From assembly GCA_018970965.1 (NCBI GenBank), contig JAGWVG010000062.1, positions 1 through 8,548 of the forward strand: a stretch of 8,548 nucleotides of DNA, in the 5' to 3' direction. Source of the DNA: Alphaproteobacteria bacterium (GTDB lineage: Bacteria > Pseudomonadota > Alphaproteobacteria > Sphingomonadales > Sphingomonadaceae). Position numbers and translations under genes: made by a program. Every line of letters begins with the position of its first letter. The stretch's first letter is position 1. Of the stretch, positions 1 through 5,841 are shown piece by piece. The notes below the pieces were generated by a model. That model was not told the origin of the DNA, ran no database searches, and saw nothing but the letters and a program-made list of their open reading frames with translations.

Positions 1-131
1 TTGATATGTACATGACCGGCAAGATCGAGATCGACCCCATGATCACGCATGTCATGGGCCTCGAAGACATCAACACCGCCTTCGACCTCATGCATGCCGG
101 AAAATCCATCCGATCCGTCGTCGTCTTCTAA
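1..131 (+). CDS. frmA: S-(hydroxymethyl)glutathione dehydrogenase / class III alcohol dehydrogenase, C-terminal end (partial)
   Basis: The reading frame is open from base 3 to a TAA at 129-131 and gives the last 42 residues of a protein that starts outside the window. The peptide contains GKIEIDPMITH, then LEDINTAFDLMHAGKSIRSVV, which is the characteristic C-terminus of class III zinc alcohol dehydrogenase. Known for the family: a cytosolic zinc enzyme that oxidises S-hydroxymethylglutathione, formed from formaldehyde and glutathione, to S-formylglutathione with NAD. It can also reduce S-nitrosoglutathione. The zinc-binding and cofactor-binding parts are not visible here, so activity cannot be judged. 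The VOC gene 35 bases downstream on the same strand is probably co-transcribed. The family call is secure; the symbol (frmA, also called adhC) is a naming choice. Confidence 0.88.
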   Translation, partial: DMYMTGKIEIDPMITHVMGLEDINTAFDLMHAGKSIRSVVVF

Positions 132-151
132 GGCCAGTGAGAGTTTAACAA

Positions 152-158
152 GAAGGAG
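152..158 (+). promoter_or_regulatory. Ribosome binding site of the VOC gene
   Basis: GAAGGAG lies 8 bases before the ATG at 167. It is a near-perfect Shine-Dalgarno sequence, fixes the start of the VOC gene, and is the strongest such site in the window. Confidence 0.8.
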
Positions 159-166
159 AGTATACC

Positions 167-544
167 ATGTTCAGTCACATCATGGTTGGCGCCAATGATA
201 TTGAGGCGTCCAAGAAGTTTTACGATGCAGTGCTGGGTGCGCTGGGCATTGGCCCCGGCACGCAGGATGACAAGGGCCGTGTCTTTTACATGACCCCAAA
301 AGGCATTTTTGCCATCTCAAAGCCAATCAATGGTAAGCCAGCCTGCGCGGCCAATGGCGGCACAATTGGCTTTGCTGTCGAAAGCGCTGAGCAGGGCGAT
401 GCATGGCACGCCGCTGGCGTCGCCAATGGTGGCACAACATGTGAAGACCCGCCCGGGGTGCGCACCAGCCCGATGGGCTCAATGTATCTCGCCTATCTGC
501 GTGACCCAGCAGGCAATAAGATTTGCGCGCTCAAGCGGCTCTAA
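167..544 (+). CDS. VOC-superfamily (glyoxalase/bleomycin-resistance fold) small protein beside formaldehyde dehydrogenase
   Basis: This 125-residue cytosolic protein has the pattern of a single vicinal-oxygen-chelate domain made of two beta-alpha-beta-beta-beta modules. The first module opens with SHIMVGANDIEASKKFYDAVLGALG (residues 3-27). The second covers about residues 66-125 (TIGFAVES, then a helix, then YLRDPAGNKICAL). The family includes glyoxalase I, dioxygenases and binding proteins, and many members have no assigned substrate. Metal ligands in enzymatic members sit at the ends of specific strands. Here only His4 is in place: the usual His/Gln of the second module is not seen in GGTIGFAV, and the usual Glu near the C-terminus is replaced in NKICAL. 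A classical metalloenzyme is therefore doubtful. It follows the dehydrogenase by 35 bases with an excellent ribosome binding site and is followed by a terminator, so the two form the end of an operon. A role in the glutathione/formaldehyde pathway is inferred from position only. Confidence 0.85.
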   Translation: MFSHIMVGANDIEASKKFYDAVLGALGIGPGTQDDKGRVFYMTPKGIFAISKPINGKPACAANGGTIGFAVESAEQGDAWHAAGVANGGTTCEDPPGVRTSPMGSMYLAYLRDPAGNKICALKRL

Positions 545-561
545 TTTCGACTATCTACTCT

Positions 562-595
562 GGGGCGGAGGGAGACCTTCGCCCCTATTCTTTTT
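562..595 (+). terminator. Intrinsic terminator of the frmA-VOC operon
   Basis: The bases 562-571 pair with 576-585 (GGGGCG arm against CGCCCC, one G-T wobble, then AGG against CCT). This gives a 10-bp stem with a GAGA tetraloop, followed by TATTCTTTTT at 586-595. It lies 17 bases after the VOC stop codon. GC-rich stem plus T-run is the standard Rho-independent design, so transcription of the dehydrogenase-VOC unit should stop here. Confidence 0.9.
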
Positions 596-667
596 CCACA
601 TCACCGCCTGCCATGTCTGGAGGCAATCACCCGCAGCTGATTTTTGGTTGCGTTGAGCCGTCGACAC

Positions 668-702
668 ATCTGATCGAACGATATTGATCGCGCTGATCAG
701 AT
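668..702. promoter_or_regulatory. Inverted repeat, possible operator upstream of the renalase-like gene
   Basis: ATCTGATC (668-675) and GATCAGAT (695-702) are perfect inverted copies separated by 19 bases. The 5-mer TGATC also occurs at 671, 685 and 694. This lies in the 545-829 gap, after the terminator and about 130 bases before the ATG at 830. A smaller hairpin-forming stretch (732-752, TAGGG against CCCTA around GGCC-TTTA-GGCC) lies between. I see no clear -35/-10 pair in this gap. The arms could bind a dimeric regulator, but this is inferred from symmetry alone. Confidence 0.3.
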
Positions 703-817
703 TCCCAAACGGACAGCTGGGCGATGCTGCATAGGGCCTTTAGGCCACCCTAGACCATTGCGCAGATTGCTGCGCATCGCTCCCCTCCGCCATGAAACGC
801 TACGGCAGCTTGGCCAC

Positions 818-823
818 GGGGAG
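818..823 (+). promoter_or_regulatory. Ribosome binding site that decides the start of the renalase-like gene
   Basis: GGGGAG lies 6 bases before the ATG at 830. The longer frame beginning at TTG 758 has no comparable site and adds 24 Arg/Leu-rich residues before the FAD-binding strand. The ATG at 830 is therefore preferred. Confidence 0.65.
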
Positions 824-829
824 TGTTTC

Positions 830-1822
830 ATGAATTATGTCGCGGGTGTCGACCGGCGCCAAAATATCGCGATTATTGGCGCAGGCCTTGCCGGACTTGC
901 TTGCGCAACCCAATTGGCCGCACAAGGGCACCATATCACATTATACGACAAGGCACGTGGCCCGGGAGGACGCATGTCCACTCGGCGGTTTGCCACTCCC
1001 TGTGGCGACGCCGTGGCCGACCATGGTGCGCAATATTTCACCGCGCGCGATGCTGACTTTCAGTCAGAAGTTGCCAACTGGGCGGCGCATAACGTCGTGG
1101 CTCGCTGGCCAGACATTGCTGATGATGTCTGGATTGGGACACCCAGCATGAATGCCATCATCCGCCATCTCGCGGCGCCCTTTGATGTCCAATGGAATTG
1201 CCGTGCGGAGGCCCTTGTGCGCCATGCAGATGGCTGGACGATTTCGGGATTGCCCGATTGCACGGTGTACGACACTGTCATTCTTGCCATTCCATCTGAG
1301 CAGGCCATCACCTTCTTGGCCCAGCATGATTTTGATATGGCCCGCACGGCAATGCGCGCACGCTTCCAACCTTGTTGGACCGTGCTTTTGGCGTTTGAGG
1401 AACGTTTGGCGACCGATCAATCCATTCTGCGTGATCACGGGCCAATTGGCTGGGCCGCACGCGAAGCCGATAAACCAGGCCGGTCGGGCATCAATGGTGC
1501 AATGGACTGTTGGGTCATTCAGGCCAGTGCTTCTTGGTCAGCAACCCATTTGGAAGAGGATGCAGAAACCGTCGCGGCAGATTTGCAGGCGGCGCTCGCC
1601 GAGGCTCTTGGCATTGCCCTGCCCCCGCCTATTGCACACTCTACGCATCGTTGGCGCTACGCAATGTCTTCTGGGCTGGGTGAAGCCGCCTTATGGAACC
1701 CCGAACTCGGCCTCGGCGTCTGTGGTGACTGGATGTTAGGGCCACGGATAGAATGCGCATGGCTATCAGGCCGAGCATTGGCCAACCAAATAATCGAAAA
1801 TTCGGCACTTGCTGCAGCTTAA
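830..1822 (+). CDS. Renalase-like NAD(P)/FAD-dependent amine-oxidase-fold oxidoreductase
   Basis: The product is 330 residues, a usual length for bacterial renalase-like flavoproteins. A Rossmann FAD-binding motif occupies residues 13-41 (AIIGAGLAG, with GAGLAG at 17-22, and the acidic strand end LYDKA). It is followed by the GGRMSTRR signature (46-53) and a DHGAQYF segment that lines the flavin site in this family. Near the C-terminus, GVCGDW (about 296-301) is the second FAD-contact motif with the closing helix (WLSGRALANQI). Known for characterised bacterial renalases: they oxidise the mis-reduced 2- or 6-dihydro isomers of NAD(P)H back to NAD(P)+, using oxygen. Whether this protein does so or oxidises another substrate cannot be read from sequence. 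There is no signal peptide, so it should be cytosolic. It appears to be transcribed alone, being separated from the upstream operon by a terminator. Next downstream is a flippase-like fragment that starts about 30 bases after its stop. Confidence 0.85.
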   Translation: MNYVAGVDRRQNIAIIGAGLAGLACATQLAAQGHHITLYDKARGPGGRMSTRRFATPCGDAVADHGAQYFTARDADFQSEVANWAAHNVVARWPDIADDVWIGTPSMNAIIRHLAAPFDVQWNCRAEALVRHADGWTISGLPDCTVYDTVILAIPSEQAITFLAQHDFDMARTAMRARFQPCWTVLLAFEERLATDQSILRDHGPIGWAAREADKPGRSGINGAMDCWVIQASASWSATHLEEDAETVAADLQAALAEALGIALPPPIAHSTHRWRYAMSSGLGEAALWNPELGLGVCGDWMLGPRIECAWLSGRALANQIIENSALAAA

Positions 1823-1851
1823 GCCTGAGCGACTTTCTGGCTGTCTCGCAC

Positions 1852-2103
1852 CGACCGGCTTTAATAGGCATAGCTATGGGGGTGAGTTTAATCGTAGTCG
1901 ACCATTTCTGGCTCGCACGTCAATTCAGCGAGAACCCCTGGTTACATCTGACTGTGATGATTGCATTTGGGGTTGGTCTCTATCTCGCGCTTCTTATTGC
2001 CAGCACGCCAAGCCGCCTCAGCACCATCAAGCAATTGAGGCGCGCGCCATTTTCGCCAATGCATAACGATCAAACGGCCACCAAACCCCGCGGCGTGGCT
2101 TAA
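1852..2103 (+). pseudogene. Remnant resembling the C-terminal two helices of a MurJ/Wzx-type lipid flippase
   Basis: In the +1 frame the translation from 1852 to the TAA at 2103 begins HRPALIGIAMGVSLIVVD and continues with a linker (WLARQFSENPW). A second hydrophobic stretch (LTVMIAFGVGLYLALLIAS) and a basic tail (RLSTIKQLRR, ending near 2045) follow. The order is RP, a helix with a central MG, a loop, a helix with GxxLY, then a short Arg-rich amphipathic end. It resembles, from memory, the last two transmembrane helices of MurJ or related polysaccharide flippases, which are about 500 residues long. Nothing flippase-like precedes it: upstream the same frame is just the shadow of the oxidoreductase gene. 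The first in-frame ATG (1876) would give 76 residues, but it has no good ribosome binding site. The last 20 codons overlap the tail of the opposing glycosyltransferase gene. I infer a truncated gene remnant. The alternative is a small two-helix membrane protein of unknown function. Confidence 0.45.
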
Positions 2104-2908
2104 ATTCTGGCAAAAATCTTGGATACACAAAGTCTAGGCGTTCAGGCAGTCCGAGAGCCCCCTCATTTTGCAGAATATGTGTGATGATCTGATTTTGGAA
2201 ATGCCGCTCTGCATAGGCGATCATCCGACGCAATTGCGTCCACCAGCATCTCACATCACCCGGGTTGAAGGGGGTGCAGTAAAAACCAGCATCCATTGTC
2301 GGCTGAACGCGTGCATCGCGCCAATCGGCAAGCCAGCCTAGGTCCGTTTTGGCAAGTGCTGCAATTAAGCCATCCTCCCCCACAAGGTCCTCGGGCAAAC
2401 GCAGATTCGCCGCGCGCATGCTTTTCAAGAAGCACCCCCGTAGCGCATATAAATCCCCCCACAGCCCGTGCGTCTCCCACATCTGCAACCGGTACTTTTC
2501 CGCATGCCTGCCGTTTAGCGGCATTGCTGCTGCGATCAGGGCATCGGGATGATGATCAAGGGTGTTGATCAGCGCAGAGATGGAGCCAGCGGCAACCTGG
2601 CAATCCCCATCGACAAAGATCGCCAAAGGCACCTCTGGCGAAAGCATTTCAAACACGATCCGGTTCCAACTGCGCGCTTTGCCCCCCACAACCCAATCAT
2701 GAACTGTGATATTATGATGCCTGGCAGCGACACGCTGTCCATTGGCAACAGTCGCATCCTGAGATCCATTAACAACTACATGGATATCAAATTGAGGGTC
2801 TGAGAGCGGCAAGCTCTCTAAGCAACGCGCTATCACCCGCGCTTCATTCCGCGCGAGAACAATAATGGGGATGGCAAGGCAAGAGCTGTGATGCTGGCGG
2901 GGATGCAT
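2027..2908 (-). CDS. Family 2 glycosyltransferase (GT-A fold, cytosolic)
   Basis: From the ATG at 2908 the protein is 293 residues. A GT2 N-terminus is clear: PIIVLARNEARVIARCLESL (about 14-33) with the usual nucleotide-contact NE, then HVVVNGSQDAT (43-53). GGKARSWN (75-82) corresponds to the conserved Lys/Asn region, and FVDGDCQV (98-105) carries the metal-binding DxD-type motif (D100, D102). The LRGC loop (156-159) and GEDG (177-180) supply the acceptor-side acidic catalytic residue. No membrane helix is evident. The family transfers sugars from nucleotide-sugar donors, often in capsule, lipopolysaccharide or glycolipid assembly. Donor and acceptor cannot be named. A TTG two codons upstream (2914) could also start it, but the ATG is preferred; neither has a strong ribosome binding site. 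It stands downstream of the tRNA gene on the same strand and converges with the flippase-like remnant. This hints at a reduced surface-polysaccharide locus. Confidence 0.85.
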   Translation of the reverse strand: MHPRQHHSSCLAIPIIVLARNEARVIARCLESLPLSDPQFDIHVVVNGSQDATVANGQRVAARHHNITVHDWVVGGKARSWNRIVFEMLSPEVPLAIFVDGDCQVAAGSISALINTLDHHPDALIAAAMPLNGRHAEKYRLQMWETHGLWGDLYALRGCFLKSMRAANLRLPEDLVGEDGLIAALAKTDLGWLADWRDARVQPTMDAGFYCTPFNPGDVRCWWTQLRRMIAYAERHFQNQIITHILQNEGALGLPERLDFVYPRFLPEFKPRRGVWWPFDRYALAKMARASIA

Positions 2909-2987
2909 TGCCAAAGCCTAGCACCCAAGCGTTGTGCCATAGTTAACGCCCATCGAGCGCGACCTAAAAACGAAATGCAGGAAAAGT

Positions 2988-3064
2988 TGGTAGCGGAGGA
3001 GGGACTCGAACCCCCGACACGCGGATTATGATTCCGCTGCTCTAACCAGCTGAGCTACTCCGCC
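2988..3064 (-). tRNA. tRNA-Met (anticodon CAT), elongator type
   Basis: Read on the minus strand, the 77-base gene folds completely. The acceptor stem is GGCGGAG with CTCCGCT (G1-U72 wobble), and the D-arm is GCTC/GAGC. The anticodon stem GCGGA/TCCGC encloses loop ATCATAA, so the anticodon is CAT. The T-arm GGGGG/CCCTC has loop TTCGAGT. The 3' ACCA is encoded. The A1-U72-free acceptor start and A-rich loop do not fit initiator tRNA, which in bacteria lacks the 1-72 pair and has three GC pairs next to the loop. CAT is also the gene-level anticodon of tRNA-Ile2, whose C is modified to lysidine by TilS. The overall sequence resembles alphaproteobacterial elongator Met, which I prefer. Its promoter is at 3094-3122. 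Confidence 0.93.
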
Positions 3065-3093
3065 CCAAGTCGCCGAAACTCTCGGGAAGCGCG

Positions 3094-3122
3094 CCTATAG
3101 GCAGGCTTTTTCGGCGGGTCAA
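3094..3122 (-). promoter_or_regulatory. Sigma-70-type promoter of the tRNA-Met gene
   Basis: On the minus strand TTGACC (3122-3117) is followed by an exact 17-base spacer and TATAGG (3099-3094). Both hexamers are close to consensus. Transcription would begin near 3087, leaving a leader of about 23 bases before the mature tRNA at 3064. The bases just after the -10 element are GCGCGC, a GC-rich discriminator of the kind known to make stable-RNA promoters sensitive to ppGpp. The stringent-control reading is inference. Confidence 0.75.
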
Positions 3123-3163
3123 CAGGGTGCAGACAGGGCAATACGAAATATCGCCCTACCCTG
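3123..3163 (-). terminator. Two-part hairpin after kup, possible terminator without a T-run
   Basis: On the minus strand the kup stop codon is followed within 3 bases by a long inverted repeat. The outer arms CAGGGT/ACCCTG (3158-3163 with 3123-3128) and inner arms AGGGCGATA/TATTGCCCT (3149-3157 with 3135-3143) enclose a 5-base loop. A 6-base bulge (3129-3134) lies on one side. It has no T-run, so classic intrinsic termination is uncertain. It may act as a 3' stabilising structure for kup mRNA or work with Rho. The last base abuts the -35 element of the tRNA promoter. Confidence 0.5.
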
Positions 3164-3165
3164 CC

Positions 3166-5097
3166 TTAAATCTCGACCTGACTTCCCAGTTCTACCACGC
3201 GATTGGTTGGCAGACGGAAAAATTCCATCGCGCTTTCCGCGTTGCGGAGCATCCACGCGAACAGCTTTTCACGCCAGATCGCCATACCGGGCCGCGATGA
3301 GGGCAAAAGCGTCTGTCGGGCGAGGAAGAAGCTCGTCTCCATCATCTTAATCGGCGCTCCAAAGCTGGTGATGCTGGTCAGAGCTGCAGGCACATCGGGC
3401 TCTTCCATGAAGCCGAATTTGAGGATCAGCCGGTGGAAGCCCTGCCCCAAATCATCCAGCTGGTAGCGCTTATCAGGATCGACAAAGGGCACCCCTGGAA
3501 TTTTGACCGTCAGCAAAATGACGCGCTCATGCAGCACTTTGTTGTGCTTCAGATTATGCAGCAGCGCATGCGGCACGCCCTCTACTGTCGATGTCATAAA
3601 GACCGCAGTCCCAGGCACGCGTGTCGCTGACGTCGCCGCCGAATTGATGAACACTTTCACGGGCATTGCGGCTTCGCGCATCCGCTCCATCATCAACTTG
3701 CGCCCGCGCGACCAGGTGGTGAGCATCGTAAAGGCAATCAACCCGACGACCAGCGGGAACCACCCACCGGAGGGCACTTTTGTGAGGTTCGCTGTAAAAT
3801 AAGCGGTATCCACCACAAAGAACACGGCCAAAAGCGGCACGATGAACCAACGATTCCACTTCCAAATATTGAGCAGCAGAACCGCCAAGAGGCAGGTATC
3901 GATAAACATCGCCCCAGTCACGGCAATGCCATAAGCTGACGCCAAATTGCTGGAGCTTCCAAATTGCAGCACCAGCAAAATGACCATCACCATCAGCGCC
4001 CAATTGATGACGGGAATGTAAATCTGCCCTGCTGCACTCTCGCTGGTATGTTGAATGCGCAGGCGCGGCATAAAGCCCAGCTGAATAGCCTGTTGCGTCA
4101 ACGAAAAAGCGCCCGAAATCACCGCTTGGCTGGCAATGATGGTTGCCATGATTGCCAAGATAACCAAAGGCAGGCGAAAGCCATCTGGGGCCAGCAGGAA
4201 GAATGGGTTGAGAATGGCCTGATTGGCCTGTTCAGGGCTTAGGCTCATAATCATCGCGCCTTGGCCGAGATAATTGAGCATCAACCCGGGCAGCACGATC
4301 CAGATCCACGAGATACGGATCGGGCGGCGGCCAAAATGCCCCATATCCGCATAGAGCGCCTCAGCGCCTGTGACGGCCAACACGACCGAACCCAACGCCA
4401 AAAACCCTTTCAGCGGATCACCCGCGAAGAAGGACAGAGCGTGGCTGGGTGACAAAGCCCACACAATTTCAGGCGCCTGGGCAATATGATACACACCAAG
4501 GAACGCCAACGTTGCGAAATAGAGGATCATAATCGGCCCGAAAAGCGCGCCAACCTTCGCCGTGCCGCGTGCTTGAAACGCAAAGAGGCCGAACAGAATT
4601 GCAACAGCAAAGGGCAAAACCAGCGGCTCAAAAGCCGGGCTGACCACGGCAAGGCCTTCCGATGCCGAAAGCACCGACATGGCTGGCGTAATCATAGAAT
4701 CGCCATAGAATAACGCCGTTGCAAAGACGCCGAGCATGACAATGGGCACCGACCAACTCTTGCCCTGCGCCTCACGGCTAATAAGCGCGAGCAACGCAAG
4801 ACTGCCGCCTTCGCCCTTATTATCTGCACGTAAGATGACGGTGACATATTTCAGCGTCACCACCACCATCATCGACCAGAAGATAAGGCTCAGCACGCCA
4901 TAAATATGCACATGATCTGGCGGGATTGGGTGGTGGCCGGCGAATGTTTCGCGGAACGCATAAATGGGGCTCGTGCCAATATCGCCATACACAATGCCAA
5001 TGGCCGCAATGAGCAGCTTATGCAGCGGGCCGTGATGCTCATGACCATGCTCTTCAACATCATGGAATTGCGCAGAATTTACAGCGGACTCACTCAT
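3166..5097 (-). CDS. kup: Kup-family low-affinity potassium uptake protein
   Basis: The product is 643 residues, full length for bacterial Kup/KUP/HAK transporters (about 620-640). After a cytosolic N-terminus, the first membrane segment carries [15 protein letters not shown] (about 34-48), the family signature. [31 protein letters not shown] and [14 protein letters not shown] then follow in the expected order. About twelve hydrophobic helices run to roughly residue 470. The rest is a hydrophilic cytosolic domain. The family imports K+ in symport with protons across the inner membrane and matters most at low pH or under osmotic stress. The N-terminal tail is unusually histidine-rich (six His between residues 12 and 26). 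The start ATG at 5097 is preceded by only a weak ribosome binding site (GGGTCC). kup shares its strand with the ccm operon but is separated from it by a terminator. I see no strong promoter in the remaining 50 bases. Confidence 0.96.
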   Translation of the reverse strand: MSESAVNSAQFHDVEEHGHEHHGPLHKLLIAAIGIVYGDIGTSPIYAFRETFAGHHPIPPDHVHIYGVLSLIFWSMMVVVTLKYVTVILRADNKGEGGSLALLALISREAQGKSWSVPIVMLGVFATALFYGDSMITPAMSVLSASEGLAVVSPAFEPLVLPFAVAILFGLFAFQARGTAKVGALFGPIMILYFATLAFLGVYHIAQAPEIVWALSPSHALSFFAGDPLKGFLALGSVVLAVTGAEALYADMGHFGRRPIRISWIWIVLPGLMLNYLGQGAMIMSLSPEQANQAILNPFFLLAPDGFRLPLVILAIMATIIASQAVISGAFSLTQQAIQLGFMPRLRIQHTSESAAGQIYIPVINWALMVMVILLVLQFGSSSNLASAYGIAVTGAMFIDTCLLAVLLLNIWKWNRWFIVPLLAVFFVVDTAYFTANLTKVPSGGWFPLVVGLIAFTMLTTWSRGRKLMMERMREAAMPVKVFINSAATSATRVPGTAVFMTSTVEGVPHALLHNLKHNKVLHERVILLTVKIPGVPFVDPDKRYQLDDLGQGFHRLILKFGFMEEPDVPAALTSITSFGAPIKMMETSFFLARQTLLPSSRPGMAIWREKLFAWMLRNAESAMEFFRLPTNRVVELGSQVEI

Positions 5098-5150
5098 TGC
5101 GAGGACCCATTAAAGGCAGGGCGCAAACAAACTTAGCCGCGCGCTGCGGT
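5098..5150 (-). other. kup leader region without a recognisable promoter
   Basis: Between the ccm terminator and the kup ATG only about 50 bases remain. A TTTAAT (minus strand, about 5113-5108) could be a -10 element, but it has no matching -35 and would place the transcript start almost at the ATG. kup may depend on read-through through the terminator, on an alternative sigma factor, or on a promoter I cannot recognise. Confidence 0.3.
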
Positions 5151-5187
5151 GAAAACGTCGGGCGCGCTAGCACGGTGCTGCGCGCCC
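5151..5187 (-). terminator. Terminator at the end of the ccm operon
   Basis: Seven bases after the ccmI stop, minus-strand GGGCGCGC-AGCA (5187-5176) pairs with TGCT-GCGCGCCC (5172-5160). The loop is CCG and a single A is bulged, giving a 12-bp, very GC-rich stem. It is followed by GACGTTTTC (5159-5151), a short T-run. This should separate ccmF-ccmI transcription from kup. The short T-run makes partial read-through possible. Confidence 0.75.
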
Positions 5188-5193
5188 CGCAAA

Positions 5194-5841
5194 TTATTTG
5201 GCACGTCTCTGCTCACTGGCCGCCTCATCGTCGAGTAGGCCTGCGCGCGCCAAATCCATCAGCAGCTTTTGACGTATGGGCGCATCGGCCGGCAAAATGG
5301 CCAGCAATTGCCCAAAAAGCGGCTTTGCAGCCTCTCCCTTTCCGTTTTGAGCCAGTGCCATCGCATAGAAATATAATGCCCCTGGATAACCCGGCGTAAG
5401 CTTAAGCGCCTTTTTGTAACAATATTCAGCAGCTGGAGACAAAAGCCCGCGCCCCTGCCCGACCATGGCGTTGCCCAAACCGGTCCATAATGCTGCGCTA
5501 TTGGGGGAACGGTCGAGCGCGCGTTGCAGCACTGTTGCCGCTAAATCCGGGCGATCAATCCGAAAATAAGCATCTGCCTGCGCCATCGCCTCTGCCTCGG
5601 CGCCAAATTTTCCAATCAAATCGCCGCGCCGAGCCGCCTCTGGGCCGATCTCAGTGGGCGCTTCCGGCTTGGGCTGCACTGGCGCACCAGGCAGATTTGG
5701 AGAGCCCTGCAGCGAATAGCCGACCAAACCCAGAGACAAGGCCGCCCCAGTGATCGACAGCGCACCTTGCGACAGGCGCCCAAATTTCCAGAGCAGCAGA
5801 ACCGCCAGCAAACCGATGAAGATGACGATGAACAAAGCCAT
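5194..5841 (-). CDS. ccmI: CcmI/CycH-like TPR protein of cytochrome c maturation
   Basis: The protein is 215 residues. Two hydrophobic helices (about 2-18 and 26-43) are joined by only about 7 residues. A Pro-rich linker (47-63) follows, and then an alpha-helical tail with tetratricopeptide repeats at roughly 85-115, 116-150 and 151-184 (for example ADAYFRIDRPDLAATVLQRAL and ALYFYAMALAQNGKGEAAKPLFGQLL). Known: CcmI anchors in the inner membrane and its periplasmic TPR domain holds apocytochrome c for the CcmF-CcmH haem ligase. Its place directly after ccmH, with start ATG overlapping the ccmH TAA by one base (TAATG) and an AGGGGG ribosome site, supports this role. Compared with the textbook CcmI, which has a long cytoplasmic loop between its two helices, this one is strongly shortened. 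A frame reaching back to 5961 only shadows ccmH, so the ATG at 5841 was chosen. The terminator follows the stop. Confidence 0.82.
   Translation of the reverse strand: MALFIVIFIGLLAVLLLWKFGRLSQGALSITGAALSLGLVGYSLQGSPNLPGAPVQPKPEAPTEIGPEAARRGDLIGKFGAEAEAMAQADAYFRIDRPDLAATVLQRALDRSPNSAALWTGLGNAMVGQGRGLLSPAAEYCYKKALKLTPGYPGALYFYAMALAQNGKGEAAKPLFGQLLAILPADAPIRQKLLMDLARAGLLDDEAASEQRRAK

Noticed and set aside
758..829. N-terminal extension of the renalase-like protein from TTG at 758
   Set aside because: It adds 24 Arg/Leu-rich residues before the FAD strand and has no ribosome binding site; ATG 830 has GGGGAG 6 bases upstream.
2077..2107. GCCAC/GTGGC inverted repeat followed by TTAAATT as a plus-strand terminator for the renalase-like gene
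   Set aside because: The stem is only 5 bp with a 13-base loop and no true T-run, and it lies within the glycosyltransferase coding sequence.
2909..2987. Promoter or terminator between tRNA-Met and the glycosyltransferase
   Set aside because: There are T-rich patches (TTTTCC, GTTTTTAGG on the minus strand) but no stem before them, and no acceptable -35/-10 pair; I see nothing definite here.
2988..3064. tRNA-Ile2 (lysidine-modified CAT)
   Set aside because: The anticodon allows it, but the body resembles alphaproteobacterial elongator Met. A TilS-determinant-aware classifier such as a tRNA isotype model would settle it.
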